Source of the DNA: Pseudeuparius sepicola
Taxonomy: Eukaryota > Arthropoda > Insecta > Coleoptera > Anthribidae
Reading direction: 5' to 3'
Assembly: GCA_963920635.1 (NCBI GenBank)
Contig: OY987299.1
Span: forward strand, 115,693,373 to 115,757,372
DNA length: 64,000 nt
Shown here: piece after piece, positions 1 through 12,085 of the stretch
Layout of the letters: each line of letters begins with the position of its first letter
Position numbering within the stretch: position 1 is the stretch's first letter
Notes under the pieces: generated by a model
Database searches by the model: none
Told to the model about the DNA's origin: nothing
Seen by the model: the letters and a program-made list of their open reading frames with translations, nothing else
Translations under genes and position numbers: made by a program

Positions 1-10
1 GCACAAAAAT

Positions 11-532
11 CACGTGACCATCTTAGTCCGACGTTACATGTCATTTGTCACATAACTGAAAGCGGCAGCTTGGGTTTTGAGAAGTTTTAAATGTTTACAG
101 TGTTTTTAAACGTCTTAGTTTATATTTTAGGAACAAGTTTGTGTCTAGTGCGCGTGTCCTGACGGAGGGGAACCGCCCAGGTGTCATTATGGCCTCTGGG
201 TAGGAGCCGTGCCGTCCAGGAGTATTGATGCCGCTTGCGCCGACGCGTGAGCGCTGTAAGGGGAATTCTCCCCCGGAATGAACAGTGGAGCCTGAGACAC
301 AGACGGGTGAACTGCTTATGGGAAATCCACGAGTTCAGACGGTCCGGGTGGCTGGAAGCCCAAAACAGCTGAGGCAGGTTGAAAATTTTGAAAAAACAAT
401 TAGAGAAAGCTTGGATGCACAAAACCAATAATGTAATAGATGAAAGAAAACATGCCAAATTGTTACGAAATTGGTGTTTTCTACTTATCTCCAAAAATGC
501 CTTTTATTATATAGGACTAAGTTGGTCACGTG
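11..532. mobile_element. Short TIR element, unclassified
   Basis: Bases 11-29 (CACGTGACCATCTTAGTCC) are the reverse complement of 514-532 with one mismatch, which delimits a 522-bp non-autonomous element. No clear target-site duplication flanks it. The minus-strand open frame inside it (494-120) has no recognisable domain and I do not call it a gene. The superfamily cannot be assigned. Confidence 0.45.
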
Positions 533-1859
533 ACTACGCGATTATGCGTTAGCGCCATGGCCTGTCTTTATCGTTGGCCTCGGTACCAACCAAGCAGCAA
601 TTTTTTGTAGAGTCAAATTTTTTGAGAAGTAATGAAAAAATAATTTCCATAATAATATGTTGCACACTTTTTGGGATACATGATTTTCTCTATGGCATCA
701 TGAAAGTATTACCTTATTTTCCAATAGTAACTATAGCCAATTTCACATCAACAACTAAGTAGCCCTTCATGACATTATTAAACTTTGACATTTAGAACCA
801 GTATTAACCATAGATATATAAAAAACAATAGACGGATTTGTTTACATTTTGTTACCTCGCCTAAGTCACTGCTGAATACTACGTTTGGATATTTATGGTA
901 TAACAGTGTTGCTGTTGATACGCAACTTATAATCATGGGTCCTGTTGACAACCCGGACTTTTTTTATTTTGCAGGAAATTATACATGATCTCCTAAAGAT
1001 TGTGTAAAATACTTAAATTCTGGTGAGCAGTTTAGTAAATTTCATTGGGTTTTAATGGAGTCGAGGCGAGCCCACAACTTGTGGGCAACAGTGTCGCTAT
1101 TGCACAATGATGCCCGAACCTGTAGACGTGGTGCCCCATAGCTTCCCCCATTCAGACCTTTCCCAGAGATATGCCTCCGGAACCATACTTGGATATTGCG
1201 TGTTTTTTTCTTATTTAAGGATTGTTTGAGGTGCCAGAAGCATCGGAACCTCACCTAAAGAATCAGGGGAAGGTCTAATAATACTGGCCCAGTGCTTCTC
1301 TACGGCTGAATAAAACGTAGAGAATGACACATAAAATGGTTCAGTTGCTCGCAGGAAGAAAGCATAATATTTCTCAAAATTTCCTCTTTGAAAATCCGAA
1401 TAAGTGTTAAGCGGACCTTCCTCTCGCTTCCCATTGTGATTTTCCTCGCTTCATGAGCCTATTTAAGAATCTTTTTCGACTTGTCCACTGCGGAGACAGT
1501 TTTCAGGGGCCACTGTACCACCCGCAAATGTCTTTGCCTCTTTAATGGTGCCTTAGACTGTAATTAGTTCTTTGCGATTTCCCATAATGTCACTTGCCGG
1601 TGGCCATATTCCGGCCAAAACATTTTGACCTTGCCGCCTCACCTCCCCTCGCCATAATAATGTTACTGTGTAAATATTTGTTAATTTATAAACGAATTGT
1701 TCTGTCTATTGTTTTTTATAATGTATATGGTACCTTGCTCAGTGAGTTAAATGCTCCCTCTCTTTTTACTGCCGAAATTCGCGGCTGTTGGCCAGTTTTG
1801 TTAACCTAAACCCTAAACATTTTCACTTTCATTTATTTATTAATGTGATTATTATTTAG
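533..1859. other. Intergenic, no gene or repeat recognised
   Basis: Only short open frames without recognisable domains are seen here. None shares sequence with another part of the window that I could detect. Confidence 0.5.
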
Positions 1860-1864
1860 TTAAA

Positions 1865-2987
1865 CCTGGACTGACACTATATTAAAGACCTGTGCATAGC
1901 GCTGTTTCAAGCGATCGCCACTGGCGTCAAACGACAAAAAAAAAATTGACAGGGTGCGGATTAATGTTAAAAACACCATTTTTCCAGAATTTTTTATAAA
2001 ATAAAAGCATGCAAATGGGAGTTATAATAAATTAGCATCCAAAATAGAATAAATGCTTGTTTGTTATGTTCCTTAAATTTGACAAGCTTACATGACATAC
2101 ATTCATAGATTTTATTAAGAATAGCAGTCTAAAAAGCAAGCAAGAGTATTTTGGTACCTTTTAGCCTGAAATGAAGTCCATGGCTATAGTCTTATCCAAG
2201 TTACAGAGGCAGTAGATGATATAAACAAAATGACATGACCGCATTGCGATCGATTACCAGGGTCAGACTAATATATGAAATTCTGCGACAAGTCTGCGCG
2301 GGATCCGACCTATTGCAGGAAACTCGACGGAGATTTTACGATGGCCAGACCAATAAGAGAATAGGTCACATCGCGACCACGTGGTGGCCAATGTTTTGAT
2401 TCACTGCCTCTGTAATTTGGATATAGTATAGTTGTAGTGTAAGTAAGTATAGAAAGCATTAGATTTTTTAGTTTCTTCTTATATAGTGGACCATTGGTTC
2501 ACTTTGGGGCTATAAACAAAATTTTCTATTTTCATTCTGCATGCGTTACAAAATACTCTTCCAAAATATAATATTCAGAATTCTAGCTTCTTCAACTAGT
2601 TGAACAGATCATCCCTTAATTCCAAAGTAGTGTTTATTCTTCTGCAATTTACATAATGGTCTGTGCATATGATTTTCTTCATGTACATGGAAATTTCATG
2701 TTGTCACAAACAAATCTACCTATAAAAGCTCTGTTAATATGATAAAACTGCTAAATATTTAATGCAAAGAGAATTTGTGACGGTAAAAAGGACGGAAATA
2801 GTAATAAAGCTGGATATTTAAAATATGGGACATTCAAAACATCAGAAACTGACATACCTATAACCACAGAATAGCCTTGTTATAACCTATAAGTCGCCAT
2901 TTTTTTTGCAGAGTAGCGCCACCCCAGTCCTCAAACAACAATGAAATATGACGTCATGCTCAGGTCTTTATATAGTGTCAGTCCAGG
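1865..2987 (+). mobile_element. DNA transposon, family A copy 1 (5-bp TSD)
   Basis: The left end CCTGGACTGACACTATAT is matched in inverted orientation by the right end around 2967-2987. The element is flanked by the 5-bp duplication TTAAA (1860-1864 and 2988-2992). A second full copy lies at 53693-54555 with a different 5-bp duplication (TTGAG), which confirms the boundaries. Partial copies lie at 24745-24851 and 28858-29586. No transposase frame is present, so it is non-autonomous. A 5-bp TSD does not by itself decide the superfamily. Confidence 0.8.
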
Positions 2988-2992
2988 TTAAA

Positions 2993-4139
2993 CAATTAGG
3001 TAACAATTGATACATATAAAACTATGGTATGTGATTATAGATATCGTATTATTAGTTGTTATATTGGTTGCGTTCAATGCCGGCCGAATTTTTGTAATCG
3101 CTAGGTAGCACTATCTGCCAACCTTTGACAGCGCTGTAATCGCTGCCGTGGTATGTTGAACAACCAATTTATTACGTGTTCTTGTCTGTCATAAGATTTT
3201 TTTGCAGGTTATGTTTATGTATTTATTTTTTACCATTTTGGCTCATTTTTATAATGATAACCAAGAAATAATAAACAACCTCACAGAGTTGGTGATAGAA
3301 GAAGCAGTTATAACCAGTTTTCCACAATTGTCTCTTACAAATTTCCCAACCTTCCATTTTTTATTTATTTATTGCGTGAACAATTATTCTTTTTTGGACA
3401 AATAAACAAAATTAACGATACCCCAACAAGAATTTCGAGATTAAATGTTTGAGGATAACAGAGAGAGCAGGAATGATAAAAAAAAATAGAAACATGATAA
3501 GTCCGCTACCAAGAAAATCTAGCAAAAATAAAATCACTGCCGAACCGAGGGCAGCGATAGTTAGCGCTATCTGTCATTTCTGCCCGTTCAATGCACATTG
3601 ACATAAAGTGCTGGCAGTGATTATAGATTTGGGAGCACATTAAACCCAACCATTATATTTTGATGATTGATGGATGGCAAAGACTACTTTTAATACACAA
3701 TTTTTTATTAATGATTTACTTTGAAATTCAAGTTTAGTGTTCTTTGGGCCTTAGTGTCTCTTGTGTTAGTTTGGTTAACTTTTTAATTATTGTCTTAAAA
3801 AATCCTTTTGGTGTTTTTTGTACATCATACAACCGTTCCGCTTTTGCGAGAAGCAACGGTAACTGAATAGTGTGATTAAGTTTCGACATATAATGAATGG
3901 TGGGGCTATAATCACTCCGATCACAGACAATTCTTAACGGTAGATAGATAACTTTCAGTCAGAGAAAATAATTTCCCAAAGTTCAGTAGTGGTATATTAA
4001 AGACAGGAGTTTGTAAACAATCGGGACCTCTGAACCCGATAATAACGAACTATCGAGAGATGGGTTTTGGCTGAAGGTTGTTTTTGAGTCGCCATGATAT
4101 GTGTCACGAGGTCTGTTCTGGGAGTTTATTCACTTGATC
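2993..4139. other. Intergenic; small inverted repeat only
   Basis: No gene is recognised. A 91-bp unit at 3532-3622 begins AATCACTGCC and ends with its reverse complement GGCAGTGATT, and could be a very small MITE. The related sequence around 3070-3160 shares the words 'cgttcaatgc' and 'ctatctg'. Confidence 0.4.
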
Positions 4140-4325
4140 AGAAATCGCCGGCACCTGTGAATTTTTGTTTGGAGGGGGAACTTTTTGAGGGACAGGACCC
4201 CTAACTTTAAAATGTCAAATGGGAATACCCCCTTTGTGATACATCATTTTAAAGCTGATGTTATTGCGAATACAACTCATTTTTATTTTTTGGAATCCGC
4301 TGATGTTTGTAGAAGTTATGGGTAA
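4140..4325 (+). repeat. Dispersed repeat, inverted partner of 10300-10515
   Basis: The segment around 4145-4320 (for example gaatacaactc, tgatacatcat, gaaatcgccgg) reappears reverse-complemented around 10300-10515. The two copies bracket the mariner element and the left copy of the 610-bp repeat. No coding potential is seen. Confidence 0.6.
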
Positions 4326-4329
4326 AAAA

Positions 4330-5287
4330 CGTTCTTTTCGTAGTTTAAAATAAATTACTTTTTACCGTAGATTTTCAACATTGATCTGGGGAAATAATAC
4401 ACATGTGTGGCTACTTATTTTATTAAATTTTCAAAATGGGCTCCATTAGTAGTGTAAACCATTATTATTTATAAAATAATTTTAATTGACAAAGGACCAG
4501 CCTACTACTAAACTGATAGCAATAGTGACTAATGATATTAAAAGAAAGTACACAAATGCCTACCTAAACAAAAAGAATAAACCGATTTTATTTCTTATCT
4601 TCCTTTTTTCAGTGATTTTTTAGGTTTCTACACAGTTGTTCAATAAAGTATAGCCACAGATTACCAGCCAGATGCGAAAGTAAGCAGCAAACAGCAATAC
4701 AGTTGATTTAGCAGACGTAGATTGCCCGCACCAACGCGTTTATAAATTCGGACTGTTTTATGGAAAAGATTGGGCGCACCAATAGATTTTATGATTTAAT
4801 GTACCTATTTAATTATGGATTAATACAAAACAGTCGAAGCTTAAAATATTATAGTATTATTTTTTAAGTGGTTTACAACAACAAAAGAGAATATTTGCTA
4901 CACAATTTTTGCTAAACTACATACTTTTTCACTGAATTATTATGAATGTCTGAAACAAATAAAACAATACATCAGGAATTCAAAACGAAAACGAAGTATT
5001 TAAGAAAAGTTATAGGTGTCAGCTGATCTTACAAGTGGCTTAATATATTTATTTTTCGATTAGTTTTTTGTTTTTTCAGTTTTCGTTGAACTCTTTAGAT
5101 TGCGATTTGCATATTTTAAGGTATAAAATATCCTTTATTTAACAAATAAATTAATTACATATATCGTACTTTAGAGAAGTGTGCACATGTATGAATGAAA
5201 ATATTTTGCTCATTTCGTTAAAAAAAAATCGAAATTCCTTTGCTACCCGAAACATCATCAAAAAACGACAAAAATATATTTCATATA
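4330..5287. other. Intergenic, nothing recognised
   Basis: AT-rich sequence up to the mariner insertion, without a supported gene. Confidence 0.5.
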
Positions 5288-5289
5288 TA

Positions 5290-8200
5290 CAGGGTGTCCC
5301 GAAATTAGCCTGCCATAATTTACCAGCGCGTTCTGCGACCCAAAAAAATGAAAAATGTTTCTATAAACATGACCTCAAAAATGCCCCCTAAGGGGGCTAT
5401 AGCCCCCGAAAGGGGCAGTTTTGCCAAACGGGTATTTCTAAATATCTCCAGAACGAGCAAAGATAAAATTTTGAAATTTGGTATGTGATATACCTGCGAG
5501 ATTTGACATTTACCGAGATAGACACAGTTTGACATTCTTCAACATAGGCGTCCCAAATGGGGGTGTCAAGGGGTTAAAAATACCCTAAATTTTTTGTGTG
5601 CGCCTTTTTTCACCATTTATTACAAAATTGTGAAATTTCAGTGTCTTATACAAAAAAAGGTGCTCTTGTGAAACTTCGATAACATGCACCATTTTCGAGT
5701 AAAACCGTTTTGAATTTTTTTTTGCAATTTGCCACAAAAATGCAAATTAGAAATTAGCCTGCTATGATTTACCAGCGCGTTCCGCGACCCCAAAAATATA
5801 AAAAGTTTCTATAAACATTACCTCAAAAATGCCTCCTAAGGGGGCTACAGCCACCAAAAGGGGCAGTTTCGCAAACGGGTATTTCTAAATATATCCAAAA
5901 AGAGCAAAGATAAAATTTTGAAATTTGGTAGGTGATACACCTGTGAGATTTGACACCTACCGAGGTGGAGATAGTTTCACATTCTTCATCATAGGCATCC
6001 CAAATGGGAGTCAAAGGGCTAAAAATTTACAAAATTTTGTGTGTGTGCTTTTTTCATAGTGCCATATAGGGAATCATAGTGGCCATGGAAAAAAAAACAA
6101 ATTGGTGACAGATGCGTTATTCAAACTTTAATCGATAGTTTATCGTCCAAAATAGGTTTTGGCTATTAAAATGCCGGAATTTACAGATCGAGAACTTGCA
6201 GATATGCATTTCATTTATGGTTTTTGTAATGGTAGTGCACGTTCGGCTGAGCGGGAATATCGGAGATGATTTCCAAACAGAAGAACGCCCGGGCGCCAAT
6301 TATTTGTGGATATCCACCGGAATTTAGGCGACCATGGCAATTTTGAACGCTTGCGTGGCCAAGGAAGACCTCAGTAAGATCACAACTCCGAAAATGTTTT
6401 AAACCATTTCGAAAATGATCCGCAAATCAGCATACGAACGGTGTCTAGAATCACAAACGTACCTCGGTCAATAGTAATGAGACTTATAAGGTATGCAGAA
6501 TGAGAAAAAAATCAAAAATTTCAGGTAGGAAGGATGGTGAGACTTCAAGCAATTCATCCCTATCATTATCGACGGGTGCAAGACCTAACACCAGAAGATT
6601 GTTTGCCCAGAGTACAGTTGTGCCAATGGATTTTACATAACGAAAATATTCTGCCAAACCTTCTGTGGAGTGATGAAGCCACCTTCACCAGGAATGGAGC
6701 TTTTAATATGCATAATACGCATTTTTGGGCAGATGAAAATCCTCGAGTGGTACGACGCACGAACTTTCAGCATCGTTTCTCGATAAATTTATAGGCAGGT
6801 ATTATAGGAGATCAATTAATTGGTCCCATAGAATTACCCTACCGTCTTAACGCTAATGAATACCTCAATTTTCTCCAAAATAATCTAGGCCAACTTTTGG
6901 AAGATGTCCCTATAAATGCAAGGGTTAATATGTACTACCAGCACGACGGGGCGCCTGCTCATTTCGGACGAAATGTTAGGGCCTGGTTGAATGAGAATTT
7001 TCCTGGTAGGTGGATTAGCAGGGGCGGTCCCATACCTTGGCCACCGCGATCGCCGGACCTTAATCCCCTTGATTATTATTTATCGGGTCATTTAAACAAT
7101 TTAGTTTATGCAACTGAAGTTGATACATTGGAAGAACTACGGCAGAGAATTCAGTTGGCTGGCAATGAAATAAGAAGAGACCAGTTTCACATTTTGCGAG
7201 CATCAAGCGCTATAAGGCGTCGTGCGAGAATTTGTATCGGACAAAATGGAAATCATTTTGAACAGCTGCTGTCATAAGTGGACGGTCTCGAATTTAAATT
7301 GTTCTTGTCAGAATGTATTTTTATTGCTTCGTTTTTGAAAATGTGATCATTAAATTATTTTAATAGGTACGTCCTGTTTTGTTTGTTTTAGAAAAGTGGA
7401 ACTTCTTATTAAAAATGTTGCCAAGGTACTGCCACGAACATAAAGTAGTAGACCTTCCTATTTGAAATGCTATGATTCCTTTTTTCAATATTTTATAAAA
7501 TGCATTCCATCACTGCAAAGAAAATTTCAAATAGATTTACTCGAGAACGATGCATGATATAAAAGTTTAACAAAAGCACCTTTTTTCGTAGAATATCCTG
7601 AGATTTCATAAGTTTGCAATAAATCGTGAAAAAAAGCACAAACAAATTTTTTTTTGCGAATTTTAGCCATTTGACCTCCCATTTGGGACGCCTATGATGA
7701 ATGTCAAACTATCTCTACCTCGGTAAATGTCAAATCTCACAGGTATATCACATACCAAATTTCAAAATTTTATCTTTGCTCGTTCTGGCGATAGGTATTT
7801 AAAAATATCCGTTTGCGAAACTGCCCCTTTCGGGGGCTATAGCCCCTTTAGGGGGCATTTTTGAGGTCATGTTTATAGGAACTTTTTACATTTTTTTGGG
7901 TCGCGGAACGCGCTGGTAAATCATCGGAGGCTAATTTCTAATTTGCATTTTTGTGGCAAATTGCAAAAAAAATTCAAAACGGTTTTACTCGAAAATGGTG
8001 CACGCTAGCGAAGTTTCACAAGAGCACCTTTTTTTTGTATAAGACACTGAAATTTCATAATTTTGGAATAAATGGTGAAAAAAGGCACACACAAAAATTT
8101 TAGAGTATTTTTGACCCCTTCACCCCCCCATTTGGGACGCCTATGATGAAGAATGTCAAACTATCTCTACCTCGGTAAATGTCAAATCTCACAGGTATAT

Positions 8201-8397
8201 CACATACCAAATTTCAAAATTTTATCTTTGCACATTCTGGAGATATTTAGAAATACCCGTTTGCGAAACTGCCCCTTTCGGAGGCTATAGCCCCCTTAGG
8301 GGGCATTTTTGAGGTCATGTTTATAGAAACTTTTTTCATTTTTTTGGGTCGCAGAACGCGCTGGTAAATTATGGCAGGCTAATTTCGGGACACCCTG
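5290..8397 (+). mobile_element. Tc1/mariner transposon with long compound TIRs
   Basis: The element starts CAGGGTGTCCCGAAATTAGC and ends with the reverse complement, and is flanked by TA dinucleotides (5288-5289, 8398-8399), the mariner target duplication. Each end is unusually long and built from two direct copies of a roughly 450-bp unit: the tract 'gaaattagcctgc...accagcgcgtt' occurs at about 5302 and 5751 on the left, and its complement at about 7885-7945 and 8340-8397 on the right. The interior carries a transposase pseudogene (6171-7277). A non-autonomous relative lies at 22292-24268. The internal stops mean this copy is no longer self-mobile. Confidence 0.93.
6171..7277 (+). pseudogene. 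Mariner-type transposase, four in-frame stops
   Basis: One reading frame runs from ATG 6171 to TAA 7277 (368 codons) without a frameshift, broken by four in-frame stops: TGA in the N-terminal region, TAA after about residue 67, TGA near residue 110, and TAG just before 6800. The N-terminal part reads as a helix-turn-helix DNA-binding region. The catalytic core keeps SDEATF (first Asp), QHDGAPAH (second Asp) and SPDLNPLD (third Asp). I count 41 residues between the second and third Asp, a DD41D spacing, against 34 in classical mariner. The enzyme would cut and paste the surrounding element. The first stop is consistent with CGA to TGA decay. Confidence 0.9.
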
Positions 8398-8399
8398 TA

Positions 8400-9655
8400 T
8401 AATACTTTTCGAGTATTTAAATACCGACTTATATTATAATAATATAATAATACTACACCTAACTACCTATAATATTTTCTCAACTTTTTACCCAGGTACT
8501 TAAAACTCTTGAAAGGTGCAATACAAAAATCTGGTCTCCCTCTGTTATCTATACGTATCATTCTGAATTGCCGACGTTTTCATAATTATTATCTCGTCAT
8601 TTTCAGGGCACTACAATAAATAATAGCTAGCATCATAGAATAACAATTCAACAAAATAAAATATGTCATATTTTATATTAGACGCGAGTAGGTTAGGTTA
8701 GGTTGTGCGGTTAGGAACGGACAGACACTAAAATCTAAAGGCAATTTCGATTTGACTGCACTTTTGCACTAATATGATATGACCGTGATAAAGTGACAAA
8801 AGTGCACTCAGTGAAAAAGTGCAGGCAAATTACAATCGCCATAAATGTAAGTCAATACATAACATATTATTTTAATTCATTGAATTGTGAATCTGGGATG
8901 CTAGCTGGTATTTATTGTAGTACCCTGAAGATGACAAACTAAATTGTCAAAACTCCTGCGATTTGGAAAAGTATCTACCTAGCTTTACTTCACGACACGA
9001 CCGAAAACTGACTCTCAATGCGTAGAGTCATATGGAGTAGATTGTGAGTAATAATGATCTTCAAAATAACCTTTGTTCAATTACTAAAAATTAAAATCAG
9101 TAATAAATATAAGAGGTACAAGGCGGCGATAATAAAAAAAAATTAAAAAAACTTTAGTTTTGTGTGGGAATCGAACCCGTGATCTACGGTTTACTATCTG
9201 GACGCTTTTAACCCAGCGCTACGACTTCTACTGCTATTAGCCACATAATTTGTCTCTGAAAAATATAATATCCTTATTCTTAATTTTTCTTTGCCATAAT
9301 TGGTAATTACAAGTCGCTATTGAATCCCTTATTCGCGCTGCCGTTATTACTTGGGTTGACATGATACATAGTTTTATTCTATCATGTTATATACCCGTCC
9401 GTACGATAGACGATAGTCTACCGCTCTACTCTCCGCTTTATACCCAACGTGCACCAGACTAAGAGAGCTGCTTTATACCGAACAGGCACGGGACTGTGGT
9501 TGCGGGCTCCGTCTCAGGGAAAGGCGCTTTGAATCGGCGCGGCCGCTTGCCTTCGCATCTGTCCTGTAATCTGTAGTATAGCTTAGAAAACTCGATTCAA
9601 GAGAAACTGTTGCCTAACCAAATTAAATTTTTAAGAATTTCTAGTGAAAAGTAAT
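8400..9655. other. Intergenic; TTAGG-like words and a tRNA-like segment
   Basis: No gene is seen. Around 8692-8706 there is a short run of overlapping TTAGG units (aggttaggttaggtt), the insect telomere word, too short to be an array. A tRNA-like block sits at 9161-9228. The remainder shows nothing recognisable. Confidence 0.45.
9161..9228 (-). repeat. tRNA-like block (SINE head or tRNA relic)
   Basis: On the minus strand the sequence contains a good internal B box within GATCACGGGTTCGATTCCC and, about 44 nt upstream, an A-box-like TAGCGCTGGGTT. That is the spacing found in tRNA genes. The acceptor and anticodon arms do not fold cleanly, and I cannot assign an anticodon. A tRNA-derived SINE head or a decayed tRNA gene is more likely than a working tRNA. 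Confidence 0.45.
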
Positions 9656-9659
9656 TAAT

Positions 9660-10273
9660 TTATTTTTCTTGAAATCGGCATTAAAATGTCCCAAAATCGT
9701 CATTAAAAGCACAGAAATCGTACAATAATGTAGCCCATTATTGTACGATTTTTTCAATAAGTAGGCCTTGGCGAGATGTAAACATCAAACGTCAGACGCA
9801 GAGCCATCGCCCGTCAAAAGTGACCAAATATTCAAAACCCGACCGATAAAGGCTCATTTAACTTTTCGTACACATTGTGAAATTGTTTCCTATGGAAGCG
9901 CAATCCTTCAGTATACATATTTTAGTAAATTTGAAAATCAATAGATTTGTTGTGTAGGCTGCACAAGAAGCAGCAGTTTGGTTTTTCTGTCAGAAGGTGC
10001 CGTACATCATTATACTTGTCCTAGGTAGAGCGATCGGTAAAGTCAAGCAACGCCGCGCGTAGTCGGCTCGTGGACGGGTGATCCCTTATTATTATTTTCT
10101 TGCCTAATAAAACTTTTTTTTTCCGATTTCAAGAAAAATATAATATGTACCTCGGCACTGAAGTTCTTTTTATGACTCGTGGTTTATTTGCCTCGGCCAG
10201 AGGCCTCAGCAACTAAACTCCACATGAGTCATAAAAAGTTGAACTTCAGTGCCTTGGTACATAAATAACTATT
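9660..10273 (+). repeat. 610-bp dispersed repeat with two hairpins, copy 1
   Basis: This block is repeated in the same orientation at 50611-51217. An internal unit is bounded by inverted copies of TTTTTCTTGAAATCGG (about 9662-9677 and 10123-10138). A perfect 15-bp stem AATCGTACAATAATG (9716-9730 with 9736-9750) closes a 5-nt loop TAGCC. The right part is a second hairpin, GGCACTGAAGTTC...GAACTTCAGTGCC. There is no coding frame and no clear target duplication. Confidence 0.75.
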
Positions 10274-10299
10274 AAACTATGATAAAATCGTTTTACTCA

Positions 10300-10515
10300 T
10301 AACACAACATCAGCGGGTTTCAAAATATAAAAACGAGTTGTATTCGCAATAACATCAGCTTTGAAATGATGTATCACAGAGGGGGTATTCCCATTGGACA
10401 TTTCAAAGTTAGGGGTGGAGGGAGTTACAGGAGTGAATATGTCAACATATGTCCATCAAAGAAGTTCCCTCTCTAAACAAAAATTGACGGATCCCGGCGA
10501 TTTCTGATTTTTTCG
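10300..10515 (-). repeat. Dispersed repeat, inverted partner of 4140-4325
   Basis: Reverse-complement copy of the sequence at 4140-4325, with a few extra bases near 10420-10470. Confidence 0.6.
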
Positions 10516-12085
10516 TAGTTTTAAAAATATTAAGGGTGGACTGTTTTCAAATGAACGCGTCTAATTGTAAGAAAGCTAGTCGAAAATCCATTTTTTTTTG
10601 CCAGATAAGTTGGATATAGTTCGCAAGCTGCAAAATGGTGTCCCAGGACTAATAAAGGAATAAAAAATTTGCCATGATATTCAATTAATAAAATATTTTT
10701 TGTCGAACGAATGCTTATGAACCAATTTCACGGCCCTTTAGAGGTTCGTTACAACCGAGTTTGACTGTATTTTAAAAATAAGTGTGGGCATTGTTTGGAA
10801 AAATGAATCAAATTTTTTTCATTAATGGGGTCATTTCATAAAAAAAATATTTTTTCTTTGCGTTTACTTTATGTATTATGTCTTCAAAGCCCCAAAAAGT
10901 CCACCCGTTTGTTTTTATTATCTTTAACTAGGCCAAAAATTAGAATTGAAATTTGAAAATCGGGGTCCTGCTGACGTCAGCTGGACCCTTTACCAATCAG
11001 TTTCATAAGTTCGGGCTAAAAAATTTAATAGATTTACTTGTTTTTTAACACTTATTATTAATAAAAGGTATATAACTGGGGTGTATTAATTATATGGCAC
11101 ACCATTATAACCAGATTGTAGTTTAATTATAGTTTTATTATGTAATTTAAATAGGACATTTTAAAGTAATAAACCCTCCCAGATAGACGACAAAATAGCC
11201 GGCAACATCGCACCACTGTCATTTCGATTGTTTACGTCTTACGTCGTCGGAGTTAACCTCATCGATAGTTGGTGATTTGTTCTTTGTGTTGAGAGTTTTT
11301 TTATTTTTCATTATGAAAACTAAACAATGCTTTAACAAAGCCGTCTTCCATGCTGAACACTATTATATTAAGCAGTAACTCACAACAAAACGCAAACGAT
11401 GGCTAGCCAAACGAATAACGAATAACCAACAAAAACAAACCAACGCAATAAATAGGTCACAGCTGTGATTTGACAGAAAGGTGGGCGGGCTGTTTAAATT
11501 TGAACCTGACAGTTTTGCGGCATTGCCGGACCTACAAAAAGTACCTATACTCACTCCGTGGACATTTTTATTTTTTTTTCCATAAGTATATTTTAGTCAA
11601 AGCTATCATCTGAGCTTATCAGAACAAAACGTGAAATGTGCCCATTATTTCTTGGGTTTAGGTCATTATTATAAGCTTTTGTTTCGGTAAATTTGTTTAA
11701 AAAAATAATCAGTTATTTTTATTTCTCCATAACATCTACCAGTAGAATGCAATTATCGCAATCAACTAAAACAATAGGGGTTGGGAGGAGGGTATCACAG
11801 CACTTGTTGTAAGGTATTTATTTATTTATTTAAATTACCTACAATCAGAAGATTATTACAGGAAATTTATAGTTACAAATAATTACAAATTCAAAAGCAA
11901 GTTTACTGCAACAAATAAATATTTATATTATGACTATCAAATTCTTTTAAATATTTTCTGAATGGGAATGGCAATTATGGATCATGTATAACAGTTTTAA
12001 TGTTTGAGTGGACAAGTCAACAAATTTTGAAACAAATATATCATGGGAACGACTCAAATCGTTTGAAACGTATAAATTGTTTTAG
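10516..12085. other. Intergenic or upstream intron of the ASB-like gene
   Basis: No exon could be supported. A start codon in a good ORF context at 11313 (20 codons followed by a GTAACT donor-like site at about 11374) was considered as a first exon, but its splice phase does not match the exon at 12086. Confidence 0.4.

Noticed and set aside
120..494. Minus-strand 124-codon open frame at the window start
   Set aside because: It lies within a TIR-bounded element and shows no domain; composition looks non-coding.
1042..1254. Minus-strand frame with RFRCFWHLKQS...WARLDSIKTQ, possible transposase scrap
   Set aside because: No motif could be recognised and no partner sequence was found in the window.
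3202..3405. Plus-strand frame preceded by a TTTTTTTGCAG acceptor-like site
   Set aside because: Hydrophobic, low-complexity translation without homology to the ankyrin gene downstream; not supported as an exon.
5290..8400. CRISPR-like or other array from repeated units
   Set aside because: The repeats are compound transposon ends in a eukaryotic genome, not spacer-repeat arrays.
8692..8706. TTAGG telomere-like repeats
   Set aside because: Only two to three overlapping units; common by chance in insect DNA.
11313..11374. Possible first exon of the ASB-like gene (ATG plus 20 codons and a GTAACT donor)
   Set aside because: Its phase does not join the 12086 exon and no intermediate exon was found.
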